DNA of 64,000 bases from Dendrolimus kikuchii (lineage: Eukaryota > Arthropoda > Insecta > Lepidoptera > Lasiocampidae), in the NCBI GenBank assembly GCA_019925095.2, contig CM034412.1:16637499-16701498 (forward strand), given 5' to 3'. The position numbers were made by a program, and so were the translations under genes. This document shows positions 34,084 to 44,600 of this stretch, in pieces. The notes under the pieces were generated by a model. That model was not told where the DNA came from, did no database searches, and saw only the letters and a program-made list of their open reading frames with translations. Each line of letters starts with the position of its first letter. Position 1 is the stretch's first letter.

Positions 34084-35385
34084 GAGCGGCTAGTTGGCAC
34101 AGTGGAACGTGCAATATTGAGTCGATCATAAATGTTAAGCGTCGCTTGGTGCGGTCAGTACTTGGATGGGTGTGCAAACATTCATTCGACGGAAAGCCGT
34201 GCCACGATGCGCACTGGGAGTCAACGGCACTACCTTAACCGGAGTGACGTAGGGAGTCAATTCGTGGCGTTTTCCGTGTCCATGAGTTGATATAACTTAC
34301 CCGGGGAAGCCCGGGCCCGGACAACCGTGCCAGGAGTTGAAGATTCATTGCACGGACACGGAACGTGGTGGAGTAATTCGACTTACCTTTTGAGCGGCTA
34401 GTTGGCACAGTGGAACGTGCATTAGCTAGTCGATCATGATTGTTAAGCGTCGCTTGGTGCGGTCAGTACTTGGATGGGTGTGCAAACATTCATTTCAACG
34501 GAAAGCCGTACCACGATGCGCACTGGGAGTTCACGGCACTACCTTAACCGGAGTGACGTAGGGAGTCAATTCGTGGCGTTTTCCGTGTCCATGAGTTGAT
34601 ATAACTTACCCGGGGAAGCCCGGGCCCGGACAACCGTGCCAGGAGTTGAAGATTCATTGCACGGACACGGAACGTGGTGGAGTAATTCGACTTACCTTTT
34701 GAGCGGCTAGTTGGCACAGTGGAACGTGCAATATTGAGTCGATCATAAATGTTAAGCGTCGCTTGGTGCGGTCAGTACTTGGATGGGTGTGCAAACATTC
34801 ATTCGACGGAAAGCCGTGCCACGATGCGCACTGGGAGTCAACGGCACTACCTTAACCGGAGTGACGTAGGGAGTCAATTCGTGGCGTTTTCCGTGTCCAT
34901 GAGTTGATATAACTTACCCGGGGAAGCCCGGGCCCGGACAACCGTGCCAGGAGTTGAAGATTCATTGCACGGACACGGAACGTGGTGGAGTAATTCGACT
35001 TACCTTTTGAGCGGCTAGTTGGCACAGTGGAACGTGCAATATTGAGTCGATCATAAATGTTAAGCGTCGCTTGGTGCGGTCAGTACTTGGATGGGTGTGC
35101 AAACATTCATTCGACGGAAAGCCGTGCCACGATGCGCACTGGGAGTCAACGGCACTACCTTAACCGGAGTGACGTAGGGAGTCAATTCGTGGCGTTTTCC
35201 GTGTCCATGAGTTGATATAACTTACCCGGGGAAGCCCGGGCCCGGACAACCGTGCCAGGAGTTGAAGATTCATTGCACGGACACGGAACGTGGTGGAGTA
35301 ATTCGACTTACCTTTTAACCGTGCCAGGAGTTGAAGCCTCATTGCACGGGCACGGAACGTGGTGGAGTAATTCGACTTACCTTTT
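34084..35385 (+). repeat. 308-bp tandem repeat, 4.2 copies, 5' monomers of G
   Basis: Units begin at 34084, 34392, 34701 and 35009 (period 308-309), with a partial unit 35317-35385. They are nearly identical; unit 2 differs most. Each has a 5S rRNA-like segment of about 52 bp, an inverted repeat CCGTGTCC/GGACACGG, and a CCCGGGGAAGCCCGGG motif. Position between telomeric repeats and the gag leader suggests promoter monomers like those of mouse L1 or HeT-A tandem arrays. Confidence 0.85.
34121..34172 (+). promoter_or_regulatory. 5S rRNA-like internal promoter segment (unit 1)
   Basis: Matches the box A to box C part of insect 5S rRNA: GATCA, GTTAAGC, then CGGTCAGTACTTGGATGGG, against CGGTTAGTACTTAGATGGG of typical 5S genes. 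Repeated at 34429-34480, 34738-34789 and 35046-35097. The rest of the 5S gene is not recognisable, so this is not a functional 5S rRNA gene. It may bind TFIIIA or recruit Pol III, or may simply be a relic. Confidence 0.6.
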
Positions 35386-35619
35386 GGTTCTCTACTTGGC
35401 GTTTTATGTGTTTATATCGATTCCTTTTGACGACTTGGCTCGAATTAGGGATCTTTTGGACTTGCATACTAACTTGTTGACCTGGCTTTACTCGGATTTT
35501 GATTCTTTCTTCAATATCGACTTTGGCTTGTTTTTTGGATTGTTGCTCTCTGGAACGTTGACCCGGCTTGCTTCTTGGACTCAGGGGGTGCCCCCCCCCC
35601 TTGTGGGGGGCCCGTGATA
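35386..35619 (+). other. Leader of G before gag
   Basis: AT-richer leader ending in a C10-TTGT-G6 block (35592-35611) that can fold into a CCCCCC/GGGGGG hairpin 8 nt before the gag ATG at 35620. Confidence 0.55.
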
Positions 35620-37866
35620 ATGGCGGATCCTGATCTCAGCGCCATTTCCGGGACGGTCTCTGGGGCTATCGCGGGGAAGATCTCCACCCGCAGGAGGCTT
35701 AGCGCTCGCTCGCGGGGGGGTTCGGAACCCGACTCTGATGAGTCGTCCCGAAGAAGGGTTGAGGAGGGGGATACAGGGGCTGACACGGATGTGTCAGCCA
35801 AAAAGGTGGTCGCAGCCGCTCGGCGGGTCTACAAGGGCCGCAGCGGACCTAGAAGTGGTGGACGCGGGGCCGTTCTTAAGTTCGGCTCGCGAGGGGGAAC
35901 CTCCGAGGACATCATGGCCCGCACGGAGGCCATGCTAAAGGAGGTCCAACAACAGCTCCAGACGAATGCGGAGATTGTTAGGGCCTCCTCGTCCTCGGAC
36001 AGGGGGTCAAAGGGCTCCAAGGGGTCCAAGGGGGAGTCATACCGCAAGGGGAAGTCGGATGACTCCCCCGACGTGGTGGAACTTCTGGGGGAGGCCGACC
36101 CCAGGGATCTTGACATGGGCAGAATGGGAGCGGAGGAACTGCTCACGCTGGCCAAAGGCCACGTGGCGGCCATTTTTAGGGTTGCCCAGACGTCAGGGAA
36201 CTTGAAGGGGGGCTACATCCGCAAGCTCAAGCTTGCGGCAGGGACACTCGCGGACGTCGTTGACACTCTGTCGGCGAGGTCCCTCGACGCGGAAAACCGG
36301 AGGTTATCGGTAGAAAACCTCCGGTTAAAAAGGGAGATAGACTCCCTGCGGTCGGAGCTGAAGGCCCACCGCAGGGAGTTCTGTGATATGAGGACAGCGG
36401 CCAAGCAGGCCGCTGCCCCTGCGGATGTACCCCCCCCCCACTTCGACATGGAGGCTCTACAGAGGGCCATCATCGTCTCCGTGGGGACGTTGATTGACGC
36501 CCGCCTGGCGGTGTTCGAGGACCGTCTTCCTCCGCCCAGGACCGTCCGTCCGCCGCTAGCGGGCGACAAAAGGAAAAAAGGGGGTTCCAACCCCCCCTCG
36601 GATGTTGTCGCCGCCCCCGTCCCCACGGAGGCGATGGTGGTTGAGGAGAGGGTGGAGATGCCTCCCCCCCCACCTCCGAAGGCCGGGCAGCCTCGCCCGC
36701 CGCCCAAAAAGGTGGGGTCCGCGGGCCCCTCGGGTCTTGGGACCAAGGAGTACCCCTCTCTGAGGGCTCCGAGGTCCCAAATCAAGGGTTTCTCCGCCCC
36801 TACGGAGAGCAGCGCCCCCCCCACGGACAATGAGTGGACCGTGGTGGCCGGGGGCCGCAAGGGGAAGGGCAAGGGGAAGGGAGTGGGCAGGGGACCGAAT
36901 CCTTCGGCCCCCCTCCAGTCCGCCCAACCCCAAGCCGGCGAAACACGCACCTCCCGCCGGGAGGTTCGTAGGGAGGAGCGCCGGGATTCCCGGCAACAAC
37001 CCCGGCAGGAACGCCGCCGTGGCCCCCCGGGGAGGATCAACCCCGGGACGCTCGTGGAGGAAAAGGCTCCGGTAGTAAGGGTCAGCCTGCTACCGGAGGC
37101 CGTTAAAAGGGGGACGACGTTCTTCGACGTCTTCAGAATGGCCAGGGGCGTCGTTGACGTCGTCGCCCTGGGGTTGAAGCGGGGGCTCCGCGTCATCCGG
37201 GCCTTCAACGACTCCAGGATGTTGGAGTTTCCGCCAGGCGCCGAGAGTGCGGCGTTGGCGGACCGGGTGGCCGGGCTCCTCCAGGGAGCCTTGACCGGAG
37301 TGGCCGAGGTTTCCAGGCCCGTCAAGAGGGCCGAAATCCGTCTTACGGGTCTGGACGACTCGGTCACGCCGGAGATGATCGTGGAGGAGGTGGCCCGGAT
37401 CGGGGAGTGTCCCCGATCCCAAATCAGGGCCGCGGGGATAGGTGTGGGATCAGGGGGTCTGGGCTCGTCGTGGGTGAGGTGCCCGATCCCGGTGGCTAAG
37501 CGCCTGGCTGAGGTTGGCTACCTTCTTATAGGCTTCACGTCGGTCACCGTGGAAGCCTATGAGAAGCGCCAAGTCAGGTGCTATAGGTGTCTTGCCGCCG
37601 GGCACTCGTCCACGATGTGCCCAGACGGCCGGGGGGACAAATCCGACCTCTGTTATCGCTGTGGCAAACCTGGCCACTTGCTGATTAACTGCAGGTCGGA
37701 GAAGGCGCACTGCGTGGTGTGCGCCGAATCGGGACGTCGGGCAGACCACGTCACCATGTCCAGGCACTGCCGGCCTGGAACGGTGCGCCCCAAATTTGTT
37801 CCCCCGGCCTTTCGGTCTGGAGGGTCGGTTGGAGTAGGTGCCGGGGAATCTCACATGTCTGACTGA
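35620..37866 (+). CDS. ORF1 (gag) of element G
   Basis: 748 residues from MADPDLSAISG; the frame is open 15 codons further up but only from a TTG. Layout: Ser/Arg-rich N-terminus, helical segment (about 160-300), long Pro/Gly-rich middle with EWTVVAGGRKGKG, an RRM-like part (ITEIRLTGLDDS-like region about 560-640), and three knuckles at about 654-717 (CYRCLAAGHSSTMC, CYRCGKPGHLLINC, CVVC...HC). Typical SART/R1 Gag. The stop TGA overlaps the ORF2 start by one base (TGATG). The B pseudogene is a relative. Confidence 0.9.
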   Translation: MADPDLSAISGTVSGAIAGKISTRRRLSARSRGGSEPDSDESSRRRVEEGDTGADTDVSAKKVVAAARRVYKGRSGPRSGGRGAVLKFGSRGGTSEDIMARTEAMLKEVQQQLQTNAEIVRASSSSDRGSKGSKGSKGESYRKGKSDDSPDVVELLGEADPRDLDMGRMGAEELLTLAKGHVAAIFRVAQTSGNLKGGYIRKLKLAAGTLADVVDTLSARSLDAENRRLSVENLRLKREIDSLRSELKAHRREFCDMRTAAKQAAAPADVPPPHFDMEALQRAIIVSVGTLIDARLAVFEDRLPPPRTVRPPLAGDKRKKGGSNPPSDVVAAPVPTEAMVVEERVEMPPPPPPKAGQPRPPPKKVGSAGPSGLGTKEYPSLRAPRSQIKGFSAPTESSAPPTDNEWTVVAGGRKGKGKGKGVGRGPNPSAPLQSAQPQAGETRTSRREVRREERRDSRQQPRQERRRGPPGRINPGTLVEEKAPVVRVSLLPEAVKRGTTFFDVFRMARGVVDVVALGLKRGLRVIRAFNDSRMLEFPPGAESAALADRVAGLLQGALTGVAEVSRPVKRAEIRLTGLDDSVTPEMIVEEVARIGECPRSQIRAAGIGVGSGGLGSSWVRCPIPVAKRLAEVGYLLIGFTSVTVEAYEKRQVRCYRCLAAGHSSTMCPDGRGDKSDLCYRCGKPGHLLINCRSEKAHCVVCAESGRRADHVTMSRHCRPGTVRPKFVPPAFRSGGSVGVGAGESHMSD

Positions 37867-40800
37867 TGCCTGTACAGCAGCATGTGAGATTCCTGCAGGC
37901 GAACGGGAATCACTCCGCCGGGGCTCAGGACTTATTCCTGCAGTCCCTGGCGGAGTGGAGGATTGGTCCAGCGGTGGTTTCGGAGCCATACCACATCCCC
38001 TCCCAGGAGAACTGGGTAGGGGATCTCGACGGCCTGGTGGCGGTGGTTGCTAGATCAGGCACTAGCCCCCCTCTCATTTCCATCGAGAGGGGACGGGGTT
38101 ACGCGGTGGCAGGTTGGGGAGAGTACATCATCATCGGGGTGTACTTCTCCCCAAACCGATCCCTGGCGGAGTTCGAGACGTTCTTGGATTCCGTCAGGGC
38201 CGCCGTGGCGAGACAGTCGCCGAGGGCAACGTTTGTCCTCGGCGACTTCAACGCAAAATCCCGTTCCTGGGGGAACACCGCCACCGACGCGCGGGGTAGG
38301 CTCGTGGAAGCGTGGGCTCTCCAAAGTGGTCTGTCGATCCTCAACAGAGGGTCGGTCCACACCTGCGTGCGATCGCAGGGAGGATCCATTGTGGATTTGT
38401 CGTTCGCAACCCATGCGATCGCACGTAGGGTGGTAAATTGGATGGTTGAGGAGGAGGTGGAGACACTCTCGGACCACCTGTACATCAGGTTCGAGGTCTC
38501 CCCTCCTCCCAGGACGACAGACCCCCCACGCAGCCACGGGCGATTCCCGCGTTGGGCCGTCAGCCGGCTCGATCCCGAGCTGGCTACCGAGACGGCGGTC
38601 GTTGAGGGCTGGACCAATCCGGTGGATGGTTCTCCGGAGGAATTGGCGGAGCGCATGCGCAGTACCCTGGGAAGAGTCTGCGATGCCTCCATGCCACGGT
38701 CGCGCCGACGCTGGCAGCGGCCAGGCGTCCACTGGTGGACTGCAGAGATCGGTGCCCTGCGAGAGGCAGCTCAAAGGGTGCACCGATCTCTTAAGCGCTG
38801 CAGGCGTCGGCTTCCTCCGGAGCTGGAGGAGGAGCTTAGGTTGGCGGAGGAGTATCGGGCTGCTAAGAAAGCCCTTCAGCTGGCAATCAGCCAGTCGAAG
38901 GCCCGGGCTAGGGAAGAGCTACTGGAATCACTCGATAGGGACCCCTGGGGACGTCCGTATCGGGCGGCGCGCAAGAAGCTACGCGCCTTTGCCGCCCCGA
39001 TAACGGAGTCCCTTCCGGACGGGGTCCTCGATAGGGTCATCAGTGGTCTCTTCCCAGACCCGGGAGTCCATACTCCTCCCGTCATGGATCCTCCTCCAGG
39101 AATCGTAGCCTCTGAGACGGAACCTCCCCCCGTCTCAGAGGAGGAGCTCGAGACGGCCCTGGACCGTCTCCGGGGCCGTCGGACGGCACCGGGACCTGAT
39201 GGGGTCCCAGGCCGGGCCCTCTTCCTGGCCGCCAAACATCTAGGCGGCCAGCTTCGGGGACTGTATGATGCCTGCATCAGAACAGGTGAGTTCCCGAAGC
39301 CATGGAAAGAGGGCCGGCTGTGCCTGCTCCCCAAGGAAGGTCGCCCCCCAGGAGATCCCTCTGCCTACAGGCCCATCGTGCTGCTTGACGAGGTGGCCAA
39401 AGTCTTTGAAAAGATTTTGGCGAGTCGCCTCGTCAGGCACCTAAATGACGTAGGGCCTGGCCTCTCTGAGGCACAGTTCGGGTTCCGCGCAGGGCGTTCC
39501 ACACTGGACGCCCTGAGTGCGTTGAAGTGCCTCACGAGAGAGGCAGAGGAGATCGAGGAGTCTGTCCTGGTGGTATCTTTGGATATCCAAAATGCCTTCA
39601 ACAGCCTCCCCTTTGAGACCATTATCGAGGCACTCCGGTTTCAGGGAGTGCCTCGGTACCTGATGAGGCTGTTGGAGGCATACCTCCGGGACAGATTCGT
39701 CCTCTGGGAGGGCGGCTCTGGCCAGATTGCTGGGCGTCGGCGTGTTGCGTGCGGTGTTCCACAGGGATCGGTTCTGGGTCCGATCCTGTGGAACATCGGA
39801 TACGACTGGCTCCTCCGAGAGCCAGTCCTGCCCGGGATGGGGGTCATCTGTTACGCAGATGATACCCTCATCACGGCCCGGGGTGGTTGGTACGAAGAGT
39901 CCGTGGAGCTGGCCAACGCCGCAGTGGCGTTGGTCGTCAGTAGGGTTCAGCGTTTGGGCCTCAGAGTCTCGGCTGAGAAATCTGAGGCCCTGATGTTCCA
40001 CGGGCGTCGTAGGAGACCACCCCGGGACACGCACGTCGATGTCCAGGGAGTGGCAGTGGCGGTCAAGGCCCAGATGCGCTATCTGGGCCTTACGTTGGAT
40101 GGTAAGTGGAACTTCGGGGCCCACTTTACCCAGATGGCCCCGAAGTTGTTGAGGACCGCCGCTGCCCTGGCCAGACTCCTGCCAAATGTGGGAGGGCCAG
40201 GCGCGGCTTGTAGGAGGCTGTATTCGGGCATTCTGCGGAGCATGGCACTGTACGGTGCCCCCGTGTGGAGTCAAGCCCTTCACCGCAAGAATAGGACGCT
40301 GCTGAGGTGCTGTCAGCGCGTCCTTGCGGTGAGGGCCATTCGGGGATACCGTACGGTGTCCTGGACGGCTGCTACGCTTCTGGCGGGCGATCCGCCCTGG
40401 GCGCTCCAGGCGGAGACGCTCGCCAGGGTGTACCAATACCGGCAGGATGCCCGGGAGAGAGGCCTGAGGCCGTGCCTGGCTGAAATCAGGAGAGTCAGGG
40501 TCGAAGCGACCGCGGCCCTGACCCTGAAGTGGGAGGAGGACCTGAGGTCCCCAGTAGCTGGATCCGCGACGGTGGAGGCAATCCGCCCCCACCTGTCGCG
40601 TTGGGTCTCCCGAAATAGGGGGACCCTGACGTACAGGATGGTGCAGATACTTACCGGGCATGGCTGCTTCGGTAAGTATCTGCATCGTGTTGCGGGGCGG
40701 GAGCCAAACCCGGAGTGCAAGCACTGCGGCGCACCTCTTGATACAGCAGTACACACGCTGGTAGAGTGCGCCGCATGGGGACCTCAGCGTCACGTTATGG

Positions 40801-41018
40801 AGAGCGTGGCGGGGCGTATTGACTCACTCCAAAGCATGGTTACGGCCATGCTGCGGAGTGAGGACAACTGGGCGGCAGTGGCCTCCTTCTGTGAAGCGGT
40901 AATGCTCCAGAAGGAGGTCGCCGAAAGGGAGAGGGAGGAGGATGCGCTAGCGGACCCTGTCCGCCGGCGGCGCACAGGCCGCCGACTGCGCAGGTACGCT
41001 CACCTCCTCCCCCCCTAG
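37866..41018 (+). CDS. ORF2 of element G: endonuclease-RT
   Basis: 1050 residues. Endonuclease about 1-215 (SEPYHIP, LGDFNAKSRSWGN about 125, LSDH about 200). RT about 420-690 (YRPIVLLDEVAKVFEKIL, SLDIQNAFNSLPF, GVPQGSVLGP, YADD 663-666). C-terminal finger about 951-970 (CKHCGAPLDTAVHTLVEC). No RNase H. Starts at the ATG overlapping the gag stop, the stop-start coupling known from SART1. Intact, so a potentially active copy apart from the lost 3' end. Confidence 0.92.
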   Translation: MPVQQHVRFLQANGNHSAGAQDLFLQSLAEWRIGPAVVSEPYHIPSQENWVGDLDGLVAVVARSGTSPPLISIERGRGYAVAGWGEYIIIGVYFSPNRSLAEFETFLDSVRAAVARQSPRATFVLGDFNAKSRSWGNTATDARGRLVEAWALQSGLSILNRGSVHTCVRSQGGSIVDLSFATHAIARRVVNWMVEEEVETLSDHLYIRFEVSPPPRTTDPPRSHGRFPRWAVSRLDPELATETAVVEGWTNPVDGSPEELAERMRSTLGRVCDASMPRSRRRWQRPGVHWWTAEIGALREAAQRVHRSLKRCRRRLPPELEEELRLAEEYRAAKKALQLAISQSKARAREELLESLDRDPWGRPYRAARKKLRAFAAPITESLPDGVLDRVISGLFPDPGVHTPPVMDPPPGIVASETEPPPVSEEELETALDRLRGRRTAPGPDGVPGRALFLAAKHLGGQLRGLYDACIRTGEFPKPWKEGRLCLLPKEGRPPGDPSAYRPIVLLDEVAKVFEKILASRLVRHLNDVGPGLSEAQFGFRAGRSTLDALSALKCLTREAEEIEESVLVVSLDIQNAFNSLPFETIIEALRFQGVPRYLMRLLEAYLRDRFVLWEGGSGQIAGRRRVACGVPQGSVLGPILWNIGYDWLLREPVLPGMGVICYADDTLITARGGWYEESVELANAAVALVVSRVQRLGLRVSAEKSEALMFHGRRRRPPRDTHVDVQGVAVAVKAQMRYLGLTLDGKWNFGAHFTQMAPKLLRTAAALARLLPNVGGPGAACRRLYSGILRSMALYGAPVWSQALHRKNRTLLRCCQRVLAVRAIRGYRTVSWTAATLLAGDPPWALQAETLARVYQYRQDARERGLRPCLAEIRRVRVEATAALTLKWEEDLRSPVAGSATVEAIRPHLSRWVSRNRGTLTYRMVQILTGHGCFGKYLHRVAGREPNPECKHCGAPLDTAVHTLVECAAWGPQRHVMESVAGRIDSLQSMVTAMLRSEDNWAAVASFCEAVMLQKEVAEREREEDALADPVRRRRTGRRLRRYAHLLPP
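40643..40683 (+). other. Perfect 14-bp inverted repeat inside ORF2 of G
   Basis: GCAGATACTTACCG (40643-40656) and CGGTAAGTATCTGC (40670-40683), 13-nt loop. The same perfect stem is in element A at 789-829 although the loop bases differ. Confidence 0.7.
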
Positions 41019-41090
41019 GTTTCCATCGTAGGGGCCCGTGGGTCCGGGGGCACCCACGGGGCTTCCCCCCCTACTGATGAAGAGGATGGT
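41019..41090 (+). other. Truncated 3'UTR of G
   Basis: Similar to 1162-1233 of element A (GTGGGTCC, CCCACGG, CTGATGAAG), then stops where F2 begins. No poly(A) and no TTAGG at the junction. Confidence 0.65.
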
Positions 41091-41667
41091 CCACTCTCCG
41101 AGCGAACGAGATTGCTCGGGCTTAAAACTTTTGGGGGTTTTTTATATGTTTATGTTTATGTTAATTTACTTTTTTCTTGTATTCTAGTTCTTGGTCTTTT
41201 GATCACACTCTTTTGATCGGTTCTTTTTGGGTTGTATCTTTTATGTGTCTCTTTATTTCTTTATTTCTCCAAAAAATATTATTACAAAAGGTTTTCTATT
41301 ACTATTAAATCATTGTTATTACATCTAAATTGGTACAGAATTTTGACAAAAATTTTTGAAAAATATATTAGTGTTGTTTCTAAACTTAAATTTATACATA
41401 TTTCTTAATTTTACATTAGGTATTCTATTTAGGCACTACATTCTTATTTTTACTCTCTACTTCCGCTGTCGCAAGCTTCTTATATCTATTTAGTCTATTG
41501 TATGTAAATCTATTTTATCCTATTGTTATATTTATGCTATTATCTTAGTTTCTATCTATTTTTGTGTTTTGTGCTTTTTTGTGTTTTAGAATTACATTTT
41601 ACTTTTACTTACTATTTTTATACTGTACATTATAAATATATAACTAAATATATAATAATTATACACC
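41091..41667 (-). other. 3'UTR of F2
   Basis: AT-rich; terminal hairpin CCGAGC (41098-41103) with GCTCGG (41114-41119). No poly(A) tract. Confidence 0.6.
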
Positions 41668-44600
41668 TTATATATCTATTGTTCTATTTCTACTTATTAC
41701 ACTTTTGACTACCTTTAAGCAAAATGCTATAAAAACCTCTACATTTCTCTTAGACATTAACTCCGCCATGTTTTCATGCCTAATTTCAATGCGAAGCTTG
41801 CTCTCGCAGGCAAACCTTTCCCGGGTGTATACCGGGCACCGAAATATGAGGTGCGGAACATCTTCTTGCTGCTCCTCATCGCAGATGCACGAGGGATTCT
41901 CTTTGCACCCGAACCGGTTCAGGTACTCCGAGAATCCCCCGTGCCCCGTGAAGAGCTGGGTGTGCAGGTCAGTGAGGCCGACCTGCCTAACTACTTTATA
42001 GGCCCACGAGACTTCAGGGAAAAAGAGTTTCGTGACGGATGCTGTTGTCTCTTGACAGTATCTCCGGTTCCATTCGTCCACCGTTCCCATTCGGAACTGC
42101 CGTTTGACGAAGGAAACCGGACACTTGTCATAAAGCGGCCTCACTTTCAGAGAAAGTGCAGCCGCTTTCGCCAACTCATCCGCCCGCTCGTTTTCTCTGA
42201 CGTCTACGTGGGCCTTCACCCAGTACAGGCTTACCACCTTTCCTTGGGAAACACACTGCCGAATGTTTTCCCTTGCTTCGGCTGCTAGTGGATTCACGGA
42301 GCTCCAGTTGCACAGCGCTTGCAACGCCGATCTGGAATCGCTGTAAATGCCAAAGCTTCTTTCTGGCCGCTTCCGAGCCGACACCGTAGCCTCACGTATC
42401 GCCAGCAACTCTGCCTGATAGACCGTGCAATAGGACGCCAGCTTAATCTTCCGGCTTTTCGTCTCGACCTCATTATCCCAGAAGGATAATGAGGCTCCGA
42501 CCTGGCCTTCAATTAAGCTGCCGTCCGTGAAGATGCGCACCGCCTGTTGGCGTTGCGCATCCACTTGCTCCTGGTCTGTCAGGCAGCCAAACTGTAATTC
42601 GATCTGTGAGGCCGGATGAGTTGTGTTGGCGTAAGCAACTCGCATTTCCATCTCCCTGTCCCCAAGCATTGGCTGCTCTACCCCCCTCTTGGCCTCGTAT
42701 AAGGAAGCAACTTCCTTTATACGGAGGTCAAGGGGGAGCAGACCAGCCAACACCATTGCTGAGTTCAGGGAGACGGTCTTGTATGCACGACACATTTTCT
42801 GTGCGAATCCACGTTGGACCATGTTTAGTTGCTTACGCACACCCAACTTTGTGGCTGAAGGCGCCCAGACGCTTGCTGCGTACAGGATTACCGGCTCCAG
42901 CACCGCTGTATACATGATCCGGACGATCTCAGGGTTAAGACCCCAGGTGACCTTCGCGGCGCGCGATAACTGCGTGTGGAATTTAATTGCCTTCGCACAT
43001 ACATTACGTATGTGCGAGTTAAATGTTAAACTGCTGTCAATGGTTACACCTAGAATCTTAACCTCTGAGGCCATCTCAATGCTGACCCCTCCCATGTTCA
43101 ATCGTGGGGTGTCGTACTTCAATTTCCGAGTGAAAGTCACAGCTTTCGTTTTGTGAGCGGCAAATTTGAGCTTATTTCGGACACCCCACTCTTGAACATA
43201 GGAGAGAGTTGCATTAGCTCTTCTCTCTATGCTGCAACCAGAGTCTCCGTCGAATAGCAGGACTACATCGTCCGCAAACGCCTGTACGTGTTCCCCACGC
43301 GCTTCTAATCCTTTAAGAAGGGGATCGAGGAGCAGGTCCCAGAGGATAGGCCCCCCTATGGAACCCTGCACACAGCCTTTCGTGGTCGGTCTTTCCACCT
43401 CTTCTCCAAGGTACCTAAGTGAGACACTTCGGTTTTCCAGGTAACTGCCCAATATCCTCTGGATGTTTCTTGGGCAGTTCTCCTCCGCCAGTCGAACTCT
43501 AATCATAGGCCACCAAGCGCTGTCGAACGCTCCCTCTATGTCCAGTGAAACAAGTGTTATAATTTTCTTCTGTTTCAGCTTTCCGCGTATGTTGTTCACT
43601 AGATCATAGAGGGAGTCCTCCGTGCTTCTTTGGGGCAGGAATCCGTACTGGCGGGTGCTCAGCCTAGGTACGAGGTGCCACGTTAAACGATTTACTATTA
43701 ATCTCTCCAGAATTTTGCCTATCACTGGTAAAAGGCCGATGGGCCTATATGATTTTGGGTGGGAGTAATCTTCTTTTCCCGGCTTCCGGAGTACGACAAC
43801 AGTCGCCCGCTTCCAGACCGCCGGGAAGTATCCGAGTGTTAGGCACTTGTTAACCAGTGATAGGTAAAACTCCGGGTTATGGTAAATGGCCTGGGCACAT
43901 ATATCGGCAGTTAATCCGTCTGCCCCGGGTGCCTTTTTGGGATTAAACCGGTATGCAGCTTGACGTAACTCTAGGGCAGTAAAGGGCGGGTCGTCGTTCC
44001 CTAGCAGAGCGAGTTTACTGTTTAATTTGTCCGCCTGCTCACGAATTGCCCTGTGTCCTCGGTCGTCTCCCATGGCACTGTCTTCGGGGTAAAATGTTTC
44101 CGCGAGTAGCACAGCGGATTCACGGGGCCCCAGTACCACTCCCTTGTCAACCATAGGCTGATCCTCGTCCCGCTTCTTCGTCCGTCCGATGACCCGGTAG
44201 ATCCCCTCCCAGACTCCTTCACGATCTTGCTTACCGCAAAACTCCTTCCAGCTCCTTGTTTTCGCGGCGCTGATCTCCATCTGATACTTCTTCTTGGCTT
44301 GCAGGTACTCATCGACCACACTTCTCCTACAAGACTGCGGCGCGCTACGGATTCTTCTCTTCTTCGTGACGACTCCACGCTTCAGGTTGGCGAGCTCTTC
44401 AGACCACCAAGGTAAGTTTACTTTATTTTTCTGACTTAATTGCGGTATACTGTGTTTGCATGCCTCTACTACTGTGTTATTTAATGTGTTTACTTTATTT
44501 TCCAGGTCCGTCGTGTCTGTCAGTTCTTCAATTACGTCCGTGGTAAGTCTGTTTTCTAGCATAAGCTGGTCCACTTTCTCACGAAAGAGATCCCAGTTTG

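Larger units (their letters stand above)
34084..41090 (+). mobile_element. Element G: SART-like LINE with 5S-like tandem 5' monomers
   Basis: Begins at the (TTAGG)n tract with 308-bp tandem units, then a leader, intact gag (35620-37866), intact ORF2 (37866-41018) and a short 3'UTR that resembles element A up to about 41090. There it is cut and joined to F2 in opposite orientation. About 300 bp of 3'UTR and the poly(A) are missing relative to A. GC-rich, unlike the minus-strand elements. Confidence 0.88.

Noticed and set aside
34121..34172. Functional 5S rRNA genes in the tandem repeat
   Set aside because: Only the internal promoter part matches. The 5' and 3' stem sequences of 5S rRNA and a T-run terminator are not recognisable.
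35575..35619. Gag start at 35575
   Set aside because: That codon is TTG. The first ATG in frame is 35620, which gives the MADPDLS start.
39441..40793. 450-codon minus-strand ORF opposite ORF2 of G
   Set aside because: GC-rich coding DNA often leaves long antisense frames. It has no start context or domain, and the plus frame has clear RT motifs.
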